Assembly: GCF_022605165.1 (NCBI RefSeq) | Contig: NC_063076.1 | Span: 1,860,001-1,924,000 of the forward strand | Direction of reading: 5' to 3' | DNA: 64,000 nucleotides | From: Purpureocillium takamizusanense | Taxonomy: Eukaryota; Ascomycota; Sordariomycetes; Hypocreales; Ophiocordycipitaceae | In this document: in pieces, positions 43,018 through 55,061 of the stretch | Position numbering within the stretch: position 1 is the stretch's first letter | Layout of the letters: each line of letters begins with the position of its first letter | Notes under the pieces: model-generated | The model's input: the letters and a program-made list of their open reading frames with translations, nothing else | Told to the model about the DNA's origin: nothing | Databases searched by the model: none | Program-made: the position numbers and the translations under genes

Positions 43018-44016
43018 GTCCCTGCCCATGTTGTTGCCCGCTTGGCTGGCTTGCAAGCTGTTGGTGCTGCCTGGGTCGTGCTTGCCAATGCCAATCCGTG
43101 CGTGCCTTGCTTGACCTGGCCTGGCCTGGCCTGACGTGTGCGTGTGCGTGTGCGTGTGCGTCTGAGAACTCAACTGTAAACTCAAGAGAGAAAGAGCGAG
43201 CGGCATGATGCAAAAGGCGGGCACCCGCAAGTCTCTTCCTCTTCCATCATCCCCCATGCCATGTCTCGCCGACCTCACATAATCTCGCCTCTCTCATCCT
43301 TCCAGCCCACGTTGCACCGACTCCACGACTGAACCACATACAATTGCTGTGCGTGCTTCGTGCAAAAGCCCCCCCCCCCTCCCCACGATCAAAGGTCGCC
43401 CTGCACGGCTTTCACATCCTGAAACCCCAACTGTAGCAACCCACCTGGCTCCCACGCCCAACGTCTCGCGAGACACGACGTCCCTTCTGAGCCTTCTCCA
43501 CGCTCCTGTCCGCCATTTTGTTCCCCTTGGCCGACGGGTTGCATTGCCTGCGCCTGTCACAAAGACGCCCTATACTCTGCCACGTCTGATCTTCGCCGCC
43601 GCTAGTGAAGCTTTCCAACAACCCTGCCTGGCTTCTCCGCGTCGTGCTCGACAGAGGCAGCTTCCAGGCCCGGCTCGCCGCCTGTGTCACCATCGAGCAC
43701 ACTCCACGACCCCTTTTGTCTTGTCATCGAGATATCTCAACCCGAATTGGCCTGGTGGAAACCACGGGGTTCCTCTTGATCCGGATCACGGCAAGCACGA
43801 CGGCACTGCCAAAAGAGCCTTTTCTCAACCCAAGTGGGTGAGCGAGCGAGGCTGGCTCCTGGCGGCGCCTGTCCGCCTCCACAACACGAACCCCGTCCGA
43901 TAACCTCAGGAACCACTTGGATCTTGCATCTGCTGTCCGCCCGCCCCCGACAACATCGTCAAACCGCCAGGCAACCCTCCTGCGACTCGGCCCTTTCGGC
44001 TGTCCCTCACCACCTC

Positions 44017-44058
44017 ATGGGCCCGGCACCTCCTTGGCCGGTTCACCCCTCGTCTTGA
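44017..44058 (+). promoter_or_regulatory. Possible upstream ORF in the NoxA leader (13 codons)
   Basis: ATG at 44017 opens a 13-codon frame (MGPAPPWPVHPSS) ending at 44058, inside the pyrimidine-rich leader of NoxA. It matters only if the transcript starts upstream of it, which cannot be seen here. Confidence 0.3.
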
Positions 44059-44304
44059 CTTTTGACGCTTGTGGCCCCCGGCCTCTTGCCTTATTCATCC
44101 CATCCGTTACTACTTCTCTTTTCCTGTTTCCTCACCACTCATCTGTTCTTGGCAGGCCGGGCCTCTTCCCTCTTGACCTTGCTTCCTTCTGCGTCTTTCG
44201 CTCGCTGCTGGTTCAGATCGTTTGCGTCCGTCCTTCTTTTTCTCATACCTTGTAACGAATCCGTCACTGCGCTTGCGACGGCACCCTGTCGAGCGAGCGA
44301 CTGG

Positions 44305-44319
44305 ATGAAAAGACTGTGA
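44305..44319 (+). promoter_or_regulatory. Possible minimal upstream ORF (MKRL) before NoxA
   Basis: ATG at 44305 opens a four-codon frame that stops at 44319, 185 bp before the NoxA ATG. Such short frames can lower translation of the main frame; no direct evidence here. Confidence 0.3.
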
Positions 44320-44503
44320 GCTCGATAAATCTATCGCTCAAGGAAAGAGGAGGAGGATTGTCGTCTGCTCAGCGGCCATCGAGCCACGCCGCCCGGAGGC
44401 GCCACGGACTCGCGCTCGCTTCTATACCAACCTCACGCACCCAGCCGTCGCCGGTCGACAGAATCTCCGTGCCAGGGTCCCAACTAGGGAAAAGAGAGCC
44501 AAG

Positions 44504-46313
44504 ATGGTCGGGCAACTGGGCTATGGCGAATTAATTCGCAAGCAGTTCAAGCCCGGTAAACTGATGTTCCACTTCCTCTTTTGGACGTTCCACTGGGGCA
44601 TCTTTGCCTATGGCTGGTGGGCTGCCATCTCTTTGTAAGACACATTGGGAGCCATCGCTGACCTTGTCCTAGGTATAAGCAAGCCGCCGATGAGCGCCTC
44701 GCCGGCCTCAACACGTTGCAGTACTCAGTCTGGATCTCGCGTGGTGCCGGACTCATTTTATCCGTTGACGGCATGTTGATCTTGCTCCCCGTCTGCCGCA
44801 CCATCATGCGCTGGCTGCGACCCAAAGTACGCTTCTTGCCGCTCGACGAAAATCTGTGGATGCACAGGCAGCTGGCATACGCGCTTCTCCTCTTCACCAT
44901 CCTCCATGTCGGCGCACACTACGTCAACTTCTTCAACGTCGAAAAGACCCAGATCCGTCCCGTGTCGGCCCTGCAGATTCACTACGCCCAGCCGGGTGGC
45001 ATCACTGGCCACGTCATGCTGCTGTGCATGCTGTTCATGTTCACCACGGCCCATGCACGCATCCGCCAGCAGTCGTTTGAGACATTCTGGTACACGCACC
45101 ATCTCTTCATTCCCTTCTTCCTCGCTCTCTACACGCATACTGTCGGCTGCTTCGTGCGCGACTCGGTTGAGGCCTTTTCGCCTTTTGCAGGCGACCCCTA
45201 CTGGACGCACTGTATTGGATATCTGGGCTGGCGCTGGGAGCTTTGGACCGGCGGTCTGTACTTGATTGAGCGCCTCTATCGCGAGATTCGTGCCCGCCGC
45301 GAGACCACCATCACTCGTGTCATCCGTCACCCTTACGACGTCGTCGAGCTTCAGTTCAACAAGCCCTCGTTTCGCTACAAGGCCGGCCAGTGGCTCTTCC
45401 TGCAGGTGCCTTCCATCTCTCGCTACCAGTGGCATCCCTTCACCATCACCTCTTGCCCTTATGACCCTTATATCTCGGTCCACGTTCGCCAAGTCGGTGA
45501 CTTCACCCGGGCGCTCGGTGATGCAACGGGTGCCGGTAGCGCACAGGCCAAGCTTTACGACGGCGTCGATCCCATGGGCATGTACGAGGTTGCCCTCCAG
45601 AACGGTCAGCAGATGCCCGCCCTCCGCGTCGATGGGCCCTACGGTGCACCGGCTGAAGACGTCTTCGAAAACGAAATTGCCGTGCTCATTGGCACTGGTA
45701 TCGGCGTCACGCCCTGGGCCGCCATTCTGAAGAATATCTGGCACCTCCGTAACTCGCCGAACCCCCCGACCCGCCTGCGCCGTGTCGAGTTCATTTGGGT
45801 CTGCAAGGATACTGGCTCTTTCGAGTGGTTTCAAACCCTGCTCTCGTCTTTGGAGGAGCAGTCCAACGAAGCGGCTCGTCTGCCCGGCTCTACGGGTGTT
45901 GAATTCCTCAAGATCCACACCTATCTTACCCAGCGCCTCGACATGGATACCACTCAGAACATTGTCCTCAATAGCGTCGGCGCCGACATGGATCCGCTCA
46001 CCGAGCTGAAGTCGCGCACGCACTTTGGCCGGCCTGACTTCCGTCGTCTGTTCACCACCATGCGCAATGGCATCCTAGACAGGACGTACCTCAACGGTTT
46101 GGAGGGTAGCATGCGCACAACCGTCGGTGTCTACTTTTGCGGACCCTCTGCTGCTGGTAAGTACCTCCTTCTGGCTCTCATTTGGTGCCATTACAGCATT
46201 CGACATACGCAGTTGAGCTAATCATTTCTGGTCCAGCCCGCGATATCAAGGCAGCGTCCAAGGCCGCCACCGTTCGGGAGGTTAATTTTCGGTTTTGGAA
46301 AGAGCACTTCTGA
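44504..46313 (+). CDS. noxA: NADPH oxidase NoxA (Nox1/gp91phox-like)
   Basis: Three exons: 44504-44616, 44673-46156 and 46237-46313, giving 557 residues. It transfers electrons from NADPH through FAD and two hemes to O2, making superoxide; in fungi NoxA with NoxR, Rac and NoxD supports sexual development, hyphal fusion and infection structures. Visible: an N-terminal block LMFHFLFWTFHWGIFAYGW; transmembrane helices with heme His in HRQLAYALLLFTILHVGAHY and in YTHHLFIPFFLALYTHTVG; FAD site HPFTITS; NADPH loop IGTGIGVTPWA; and the invariant C-terminus NFRFWKEHF. No EF-hands, so not a NoxC. Intron 1 has two in-frame donors: GTGGGC at 44617 (56 nt) and GTAAGA at 44635 (38 nt, 563 residues). I prefer 44617 because it yields GWYKQAADERL, the family form, and an intron of usual size. 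Confidence 0.96.
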
Positions 46314-46942
46314 GGAGCCATCAATCCTCTCAATCTTTTCGAATTTCTCATCATCTCCAGTACAGGTAGCTTGCCACCATATACAGACCAGGGCGTTATC
46401 GCGGCTTTGTGCAAAACGGCAGGTGATCGCATCCCAGGCGAGCATTAGTTTATCATCATGTAGCTACCTGTCAGAACGGGTCTTTTAGGTCGCAGCGTGC
46501 TGAGGTAGAATCATTAATGGCTTCAGTGTATCATTCATTCGTTGCCTTAACCGCTTAACGAAACGTGTACGTCGCTCGTCACGGGCGCTTGCAAGAAAAG
46601 CCCAAAACGCTCCAGAATGCCTTCCCCGTGGTGGCCGGCTGGCCCCCTTCTGCTTACGAGCCCGAGAAAAAATCGCCGCATATTATTGAGTAGCCGCCAG
46701 TGTATCCCATAGTCCCTTGTCCCGTCTACCCTTGTTCTTTTGGTGAAACCACAGCCCATGAACCCCATGTACGTGCCTGTGCAAATAAGAGGAAAACAAT
46801 TGTCGTCCCTCGAGAAGAGGTATAGGTGTAGATTTGTGTGTTGCGAATCACCGGACGCGAAACCCATCATGGTCCGCTGTCGTCGCATCGTGAGGCTTCC
46901 GCCGTATGCTGCTGCTGTCGATGCTGCTGATGCTCATGAGCC
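46314..46942. other. Convergent 3' region
   Basis: 630 bp between NoxA (+) and the histidine kinase (-), holding both 3' untranslated regions. No gene supported. Confidence 0.55.
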
Positions 46943-49900
46943 CTACGTGGGCGTTTGCGCCATGTTGGTGCTCGTCTCGTTCACGAGCCTGCTCATGTTC
47001 TCCTCCGTCAGGGCCTCGCCGGGGCTGGCCTCCTGGAACGAGCTGCTCCTCATGTTGAGCGGCCCGCCCGCCGCGTCGATCATCTTGGTCTCCTGGAGCA
47101 TCGTCGACAGCTCCTTCTCGCCCTCTTGGCGCCTGATCTGGGGAGCGAGCTCCTCGGCCATGGGCGAGTCAAACGGCGAGAGCTCGTGCTGGCCGTTGGT
47201 CGTGAGCGGTCGGGGCGTGATGGGGCTGTTGTTCGCTTCGTCCATCTCGCGGTCCGTCACCGACAAATTCTCGTTTTCGAGCCCAATGTGCGGAATGTCG
47301 GCATTGTCGCAGTGCTCGCTCATCTCCGAGCAGTCTGAGGCGATGGTATCCTGAAGCTGCGGGATGCGGCGCTTCGACGTGCCCCATCTGATTAGCATCT
47401 TCTCAAGGATCGTCATGGTGACAGGCTTGGCCAGGTAGTCGTCCATGCCAGCTCGCTTGCATTTCTCTCGGTCTCCGTGAATTGCGGAGGCTGTCATGGC
47501 CACAATGGGCACATCGTGCAATATGGTCTTGTATGGTAGGTGGTGCCGCAATAAGTGTGTGCATTTGTAGCCGTCAATGATGGGCATCTGTACATCCATG
47601 AGGATGATGTCGGGTTTGGTCTTTTGCCCCTTGCTGGCGTCCGTCAAGTACTTCAGGGCCTCTTTGCCGTTCCATGCGGCCGTCACCTGGAACCCAAGCT
47701 TCCCGATGGTTTTGATGGCAATTTTCTGGTTCACGGGACTGCAGAGGAGTCAGCATGCCCAGCAACATGACCCGGATTGAAAAAAGAGGCTTACTTGTCC
47801 TCCACCACCAACACATGCATTTTTGCACGCTCTGCCCGAGGAAGCTCTCGTTCGATACCCGGCGGTGTCCGTACAGAGAGGCGTCGGCGCGGTTCCGATG
47901 AAACCGGCGCGCCATCCGATCCTGAGGTCACTCCCGCGACCTGTTCATACTCGGAGCTGTTGCATGACAAGCTCAATTCCGACTGCAGACGGTCCGGGAT
48001 AGCACCAGACTGGGCCAGGCTCGAGTCTTGCTGCCCGTGAGGCTTGCTGAAAGGTATCCAGAATGTGACTGTCGTGCCTGTCCCTACGGTCGATTCCAAG
48101 GTAATACGGCCACGCATCAGATCCAGCAAGTTCTTGCAGATGGTGAGGCCCAAGCCCGTTCCGCCGAATCGCCTCGCGGTAGATGCATCGCCTTGGCTGA
48201 ATGGCTGAAACAGCTTCTTGCGCACGTCTTCTTGAATTCCTATACCGGTGTCCTCAACGACGAACTTGATGTCAATTGCGTCGTCCGTCTCTTTCTCCTT
48301 TGCCACCGAGAAGCGAACATAGCCTTGATTTGTGAACTTGATGCTGTTTGTCAATAGGTTTGTAATGATCTGTCGCACGCGTCCGGGATCGCCAATTACG
48401 ACCATGTCCTTTTCGATATCGCCGTCAATATCGGACTCAAACTTGAGGTTCTTTCGCTCCACGGCGAATTGCAACATCTTGCCGACCTCTTTGACGATGA
48501 GTGAGAGCGAGAACTGGACCTCTTCGACGTCAAGGCGTCCCGACTCGACCTTGGAGAAGTCGAGGATATCGTTGATGACAGTCAGCAGCGACGTCGCCGA
48601 GCTCTGAATGTTGTCAACGTAATCGCGCTGTTCCTCGTCCAATTCCATGTCGCCCAAAAGCTCTGCCATTCCCAATACACCGGTGATTGGCGTACGAATC
48701 TCGTGCGACATGTTTGCCAAGAACTGGCTCTTCAACCGATTTGCCTCCTTGGCGGCGGCCTCACTAGCCATGGCGCGGCGCTTCTCCCGGGATTGTTCTC
48801 GAATCGCTTCTTCCCTCTCCTTCAGTTCCGTGACGTCGAAAATGACACCGATAACGCCTTCGATGCAACTTTCATTAGTGGGCTTGCCATCGTGCGCCTG
48901 CTTGCCATACATGGGCAGAAACCGAGTCCGATAAAACCGATCGTCTAGTCATGTCAGCAAACGTTGCAGTCCCTGCAGCAAACGATCACCTACCGATCGC
49001 ATGTTCCTTTACGTCCTCCTTCGATTTGCCATCGAGTATGTCCTCGATGGGCCGCAAGAACTCTGGTCGCTCCCCTTCGGGCAACTGTTGCGTCAAGCGG
49101 TTGAACACAGTATACATGTTCTTGCCGATGAACCATCTAGTTCCGTCGTGGTTCTCCTCGTAGGTATTATTCCATATCAACGCGCCCTCGAGCATGGTCA
49201 CGTTCCGGTTCGGATCGACAGTGAAGATGGTGACGTGCGAGTGAGCAATGACGCTGAGCAGTTGCTGTCGAGTGCGTTTCGCTGTGAACTTTGTCTCCAT
49301 GCTTTCATGAATGTCGGTACACGTTCCTGCACCGCATGGTCAGTCACACTTGTCCCTGTCCAGTCTCCGTCTAGAGAGATTAGACTGCGTGTACTCACCG
49401 AACCACTTTTCGACCTCTCCCGTCTCTTTACTTCGGACGGCGAGGGCACGGCCCAAGAACCATCTCCACTCGCCCGTTTTGCTTCGACATCGGTATTCTA
49501 CCTGATACGGCTCGCCCGTTCTGAGTGAATAGTTCCACCGAGTGAGTGCCTCTGGAGTATCGTCCGGGTGGAAAGGATTTTGCCACATGACTCCCAAGCA
49601 CTCCTCCGGTTTCAGCCCTGTATACATGTACCATCGTGTGTTGAAGAAGTCATGCAAACCGTCCGGGGTCGCAGTCCACACAAGTTGCGGCATGGTGTCG
49701 CAAATGAGCTTGAATCGTTCGTCGTCGCGCTCCTTGATCTGCTCGATTTCCTCCGTCATCACGGTGACGTCTCGCCCTGTCACAACACCAGCAAGAAACT
49801 CGCCCGTGGTATCGTCGCGGATCGCCTCGCCCAAGACATCAAAGATGATCCGATGACCTTCTCTGTCGAACATGCCAACGCGAATGCTGAGGAATGGCGA

Positions 49901-51247
49901 CTCCGTTCTGACGAGGATAGACATGGGGTATTCAGCAACGTCCAGCTGGCGGCTGAAGTCGTCAGTCCACAATTGCCACAATTTGATGAGTTCAAACCCA
50001 TCATTTGCCACATCTAGGTCGGCGTCTTTCGGAAGCAACATCCTCGCAGCCTTATTAGGGAAGGTCACACTGCCGTCCTTCCACATCGCCAGAATCGGCA
50101 TCTGAGTATTATCTAGTAGAGCATCCTTCATCAATATGATTTTTTGCAGGAGAGACGGTGTGCTCGCGTGCGCCGCAACGGATGGAGGCCCCATAGGCGG
50201 AAACGGGCTCGAGGACATGGTGACGATGCCGGGGCTGTGAAACGATGGGGAGCTAGAGTCTCGGCTCGAGGCAACCGACGACGGGTTCGAGTACGCAATG
50301 GACTTGCGATCGGCAGCCTCTAGCAAGCTGGGCCGTGCGATGGACTTGCGCAGGTTGCTGGGGGTTGAGGGCGTGGACTGCGTGTTGGTGAAGGTCAGAG
50401 TGAAGTACGTTTGTCGCTCTTCCACTTCCCATATCGTGACAATCATCTTGGCAAATGCCTGATACTCGGATTCCTTGGACTTATACCGCGTGTCAAAAGT
50501 GGTTTTCGTCAGGTCCTTGCGGCTGACAACCACCTCGACGACGGCGTCTTGCTTTGTCCGCCCGGTCGAGTGACCTAGCGATCCGACCGTGGGTGTCGCA
50601 TCGCCACGAGAATCGCGCGTCGTGCCATCTGTCGCTGGCGGCCGGACGCCCACGTCCCCGACTAGCGAGTCGAGGAAGGCTTCCCAAGTGATCCACACGG
50701 GCCGCCCATCCTGTAGCATGTCGATGCCGACTTGGGATAGCGTCTGCCCCCGCAGCTTTTCAATTGTAGCGGTCGCATCGTCTTGATCGGTCTCGTCATT
50801 GATGATGCCTATCATCCTGCCCATCGCCTCATTTGCCAGGACGACCGTTTTCAAATTGTTGAGGACAAGCGTCGGTACAGGAAGGTACTGCATCGCCGAA
50901 AAGGCGAGCTGGCCTGGTGATATGGACGGCATGGCGAGTCGGAAGGGGCTTTGCGACGGCGAACGAGTCGCACCAGACGTGGAAAGCCCGAGGGGGTCGC
51001 GGAGGAAACGGTTACCGCCGACCGCGCGGTGACCGGCCTCTTGATTGTTCGGATTGTTCGCAGCAGGGTCGCCCGTGACTGTTCTCATCAACCTCGAGTC
51101 TGCGCGGGGATGGGCAGCGTCAGTCGCGGTAGCCGCTGTCGTCTTGTCGACCACGCCGGTTGGTCGAGAAGAGTCATCGTGACCTGCAAGACCGTGCCTA
51201 ATAGCTCGAGTCTGACTGCTTTCGGGGGGCTTCTCAGATGAGGTCAT
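46943..51247 (-). CDS. PAS-containing hybrid histidine kinase
   Basis: Four exons: 51247-49399, 49326-48994, 48944-47795 and 47738-46943, giving 1375 residues; introns are 72, 49 and 56 nt. Order: a disordered N-terminus (1-100); PAS-like segments at about 105-270 and 375-480; a clear PAS-PAC at about 505-625 ([20 protein letters not shown] to EVEKWFGTCTDI); another PAS at about 640-765; HisKA with [15 protein letters not shown], phospho-acceptor His808; HATPase with N box ([15 protein letters not shown]), DTGIGI and GGTGLGL; and a receiver domain with phospho-acceptor Asp1159 ([15 protein letters not shown]) and the K of DYLAKPV. All catalytic residues are present, so a functional phosphorelay kinase is expected, feeding an Ypd1-type transmitter. 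No transmembrane segment or HAMP repeats, so it is cytosolic and not Nik1/Os-1. Ligand unknown. Confidence 0.95.
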
Positions 51248-54067
51248 GTCGGACCTTGCCCACGTCGCATGAAAGTCGCGGGAGGATGGCGGGAGGCCTC
51301 AACGAGACCGCCCGCGGCACAGAGCGAGAGCCCGACGACGTTTTGCGGACGCTGGAGTTGCGCCCGGAGCGTGGTGTATACGGCGGGCGAGGCGAGCCTC
51401 GGTCGTACTTGACGGCGTCAGATGGTCTATTTCGTCCAGCGATCAGAGTCGCTTTGGCAGAAAATTCAGAGGATGGTATTGACGGAGCAGAGCATCCTGA
51501 TGCCGGCTCCGATACTGGCTACGCGCGACAAGCGCAACGCCGATGCGATAGATGGTTCAGGAGCATAGGTAACCCCCACCGGGGAGCGAACAACGCAGTT
51601 GGCGGTCGAGACCGAGCCAAGACTGTGGGTTGGATCCCAGGCTACCAGGTCGAGTGCCTATCCCAGGGAGAATCGGGCTATGACCGGAGGCTAGGCGGAC
51701 GAGCGAGGAATGGGATTTGTGCGGGATGGCAGAGGAGCAGAAAGTGAACCGCGCGAGATCAGTCGGGTTTGAAGCAGCAAGCTTGTAAGCCTTTGGGTTT
51801 AGTGCCCTGGCAGCAGGCATGGGCATGTGCCACCGGCAGAACGGGATGGGTGGATGGACGGATTCGGATGCACTGGCGAACCTTGGATGTCCTGCGTCAG
51901 CTGAGGCGGTGCCTCAGCGAGGGGCAAGACAAGACAAACGGGCTACTGTGCCTGATAACTTGGTCTGGGGAGGTTGCTTCTGGCTCCAGTGCCCCGTCGT
52001 TGAGGAACGAATTGGCGAGTGAACCAGTGGCCCAGGCTTAGATCCGGCTTTTACCAGCAGAAGCGGGGAGGGATGGGGGGGCTTGGGGGGGAACGCTGCC
52101 AAGATAGATGGTGGTGTGTGTGGGTGGGCGTCTTTTTTTTTTGGACCTGATGGTAGTGGAGGGGACCCCTGGGAGGTGATTGGGGCCGGACAGGGGATTC
52201 TGGCATCCTGGTTGCATGGGAATCCGATCCAGGCGCAAGTTCCGAAACATGCGAATCTGCTCGCCTTTGTTCTGACCCTGTTTCTGAATCTGCCGACTTA
52301 GGATCGGGGGTCCTGGGGCCGGTCGGGGCATGCTCGATGGCGGAGAGCGAGGGCGAACGGGCCGTCGCCGCGGTTGAGGAGAGGCAGACAAAGGCTGGCC
52401 GAATGTCGCCCGACGCCTCAATCTGGCAATGGCGCCAAAAGGGAGCCCGTTGGCAGCAGGCGAATAATGAAATAGTAAGCACCCGGCAAGGACCAGTCCA
52501 GGAGCCGCGACCTTGCGAGACAAGTCGCCCGAGCTACGGTGGAGAGCGCCGCCACGGATCGCCAGGCGCCCACACCACCAGCCTAGAGGAGAGACGGGCT
52601 GCCCGCCCGCGATGCATGCGCCCGCTGGCCCACGGCCGGCAACGTTGGCGGGCGGGAAACTTTATGCGCGCGCCCGGTTTCGCCACCGATTTTTGTACTT
52701 CAACCTCGTGCGGAGGCCACGTCCGACCGCGCGTGGGAAGGAGAAGGAACGGGGCAGGCCTGCGACGAGCCCGGCCGCAGGCCACAAGCCATGGAAAACC
52801 GGCGATAAGCTGGAATGGTCAGGCCTGGTGACCAACGGAGGAAAAGGCGCGCAGACATACCTAGATGAATGGCTAGCGGCGAGGGCCATCACAGGTCGAA
52901 GCGAGTCGTGTCCATCCATGGTGGGCTGGATGGATTGGGCTGGCTGGTGAGTGACTGACTGGCCCGTCCACCATCGACCTCTGCTGCTGGTCTCGCACCT
53001 CCCTGTCGTTGGTCGCTAGTAGTACTAGTACGTAGTAGAGGGGCATGTTGAGGCACTGGAGCGGGCGCGCGTGGCTTCGGTGGCCGTCCATTGATTGAGA
53101 CTCTCCACAGACCGGGCACAGACAGAGATGGAGACGCCGCGGTGGGCTGCATGATGCAGCCCCAGCACAAGCGATCAGGCTGCAGGGAGCGGGCCAGCGC
53201 GCACGGGGCAGATACCTACGTTAGCTAGGTACTGCGAACGCAGTCGTGTCGTACCGGACGATGCGTGCTCCGAGTGTCGCGGCGTTTGTTGTCGCACGGC
53301 CAGTGCGTTGCTGTGATCTTGTGCTGCTCCCGGGAGGTTGAGAACAGACCGAGCCTGGCATGGATCCTGCTTGGCTTAGTACCATGGGACTCGGGAGTCA
53401 AGACTACTCTAATACTGTACCTTGTATGACCTCGTCCGGAAACCTTACCTCTACAAACGAATACTGTAGCTGTCGCGACGGGCCCCGCAATCATTACCTG
53501 AGGCTTGCGCTTCCCTCACGCTGCTGCTAGACGAGTACAATATACAACGTACCAAGGACGACGAGCAGGGTGCGAAGGTGCTCTGGAGAGCAGATGCGAG
53601 CTCACACCGGAAGCATTTTGATGGCGTCCCGTTGGCGCGCCTGCCGAAGTACCTTAGTAACTTAGTACTTAGTTAGCAGCTGAAGGCACGACGTTGGTAT
53701 CCATGGATGCACAGCATGGCCGGAGCACAGCCTGGGCTGCCTGCACCTTCCCCCGGCGGCCGAGCCGGAGACAGCGCCGGCCACTCCTGCCGCCGCCCGA
53801 TGCAGCACATTGATGCCGCTTCCTGCGTCTCGCTGTCTCGCTGCCACCCGGTCCCACTGCGATGGGGATAATAAAAGCCCAAGCAGCGACAGTGGAAACC
53901 CATCTGGGACGCACCGCACGCATTGCTTGTTTGCTTCAAACCGACTACCTACCTTGCGTACTTGCGGCTTTCCGCGTGCCGTCCGTCGGGATGCATCCAA
54001 TGTCACCTTGCCCGCTCTCCATCTCCGGGAGCGGCGCTGCAGTCCGCCTTGGCCCGAACCTTGTGCC

Positions 54068-54095
54068 ACAAACAAACAAACAAACAAACAAACAA
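54068..54095. repeat. (CAAA)n microsatellite
   Basis: About six consecutive CAAA units, followed after some 15 bp by an AGAGC array. Confidence 0.85.
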
Positions 54096-54105
54096 CCAAG
54101 CCGCA

Positions 54106-54146
54106 GAGCAGAGTAGAGCAGAGCAGAGCAGAGCAGAGCAGAGCGC
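54106..54146. repeat. (AGAGC)n minisatellite-like array
   Basis: About eight 5-bp AGAGC units, one interrupted (AGAGT), directly downstream of the CAAA run. Confidence 0.85.
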
Positions 54147-55061
54147 GTGTGTGCCATCTCAAACAAGCACGGCCAAGACTCCAAAGAGACTGGCTAACTA
54201 CCAAGGTCCTACAGTACTAAATTACCCACTCACCAAACAGCTACTTTAGTAGTACAGTACCTAGGTAATCAGCATCCGCCTCACAGCATGCACCCGTGGC
54301 CAATCACCACATCCACCAGAGATCTGCGCTGTTCCGCACCGCTTGCCAAGCCGACGGGGAGCTGCACGACAGCCTGCACCAAGCATCAACTCTGTGGGCC
54401 CGCACCCGGCATGCCACGCTTGTTGGGCAATCCGCCCACTCGATGCTTGCAAGCCCCTGCGCCGGCCCCGCTGCATCCGCAATTGTGCTGATCTGATCCT
54501 CCGAGGCTCGCCAACGCGACCACCACTTCACCGGGATGCTACTCGTCAAATTGAAGCGCCTGCTTCGCACAGTAACTTATTGTACACTACCTGCGGGCTG
54601 CGATTGACTTGGTCAACTCAGTCACTCAGCTCACAACACCAAAACGCTGATCCCTCTATCTATATCGCGGTCCTCACTTGGCGCCTCGATACGTCCTCAT
54701 CATCCTTCTCCTAGCCCGCATCCGCCCCTTCACAGAGGCACACCAGGCTCTGTCCCACTTAGTCCATCTTCTCCATTTGCCCCCCCAATCAAGGCCATGC
54801 CTCTTTGGCGCTGCTTGCACGTCATGGCTGACGATTCAAGATGGGCGGAAAACCTGTTCGTCGTCGAACACACAAAATTCTGTCCTGCATGCCCGCTCTA
54901 AGGTCCGGCGTTGACAACTAGTGCAATAATCGCAGAATGCAAGCGGCGCTCTCCAGGCTAAAAACTATACATGCGCCATGTGGACGCCGTGACGCATCGT
55001 CACTCTCAAAATCCGACTCTAACCATCAGCCCGACTCGCCACTGTCGTCACCGCAACGCCG

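Larger units (their letters stand above)
41279..44503. other. Divergent intergenic region and NoxA leader
   Basis: 3.2 kb between the F-box-like gene (-) and NoxA (+). It has (GTGA)n at 42260-42279, (GTCA)n at 42986-43017 and (GTGTGC)n at 43135-43161. From about 43.2 kb to 44.5 kb the plus strand is strongly pyrimidine-rich, which is usual for a long fungal 5' leader. No supported gene. Confidence 0.55.
51248..55061. other. Long gene-free region with simple repeats
   Basis: 3.8 kb with no supported gene. The promoter of the histidine kinase lies just right of 51247. (CAAA)n and (AGAGC)n arrays lie at 54.07-54.15 kb, and TTAGTA-type repeats near 53.65 kb. Short frames on both strands have no domains; composition shifts between GC-rich (51-53 kb) and mixed (53-55 kb). 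Confidence 0.55.

Noticed and set aside
44758..46023. Minus-strand 421-codon frame antisense to NoxA
   Set aside because: Shadow of the conserved NoxA coding sequence; no domain.
52337..52950. Plus-strand frames of 145-164 codons in the gene desert
   Set aside because: No recognisable domain, overlapping frames of similar length and no splice-site support.
54060..54150. CRISPR-like regular repeats
   Set aside because: They are contiguous 4- and 5-bp simple repeats without spacers, in a eukaryotic genome.
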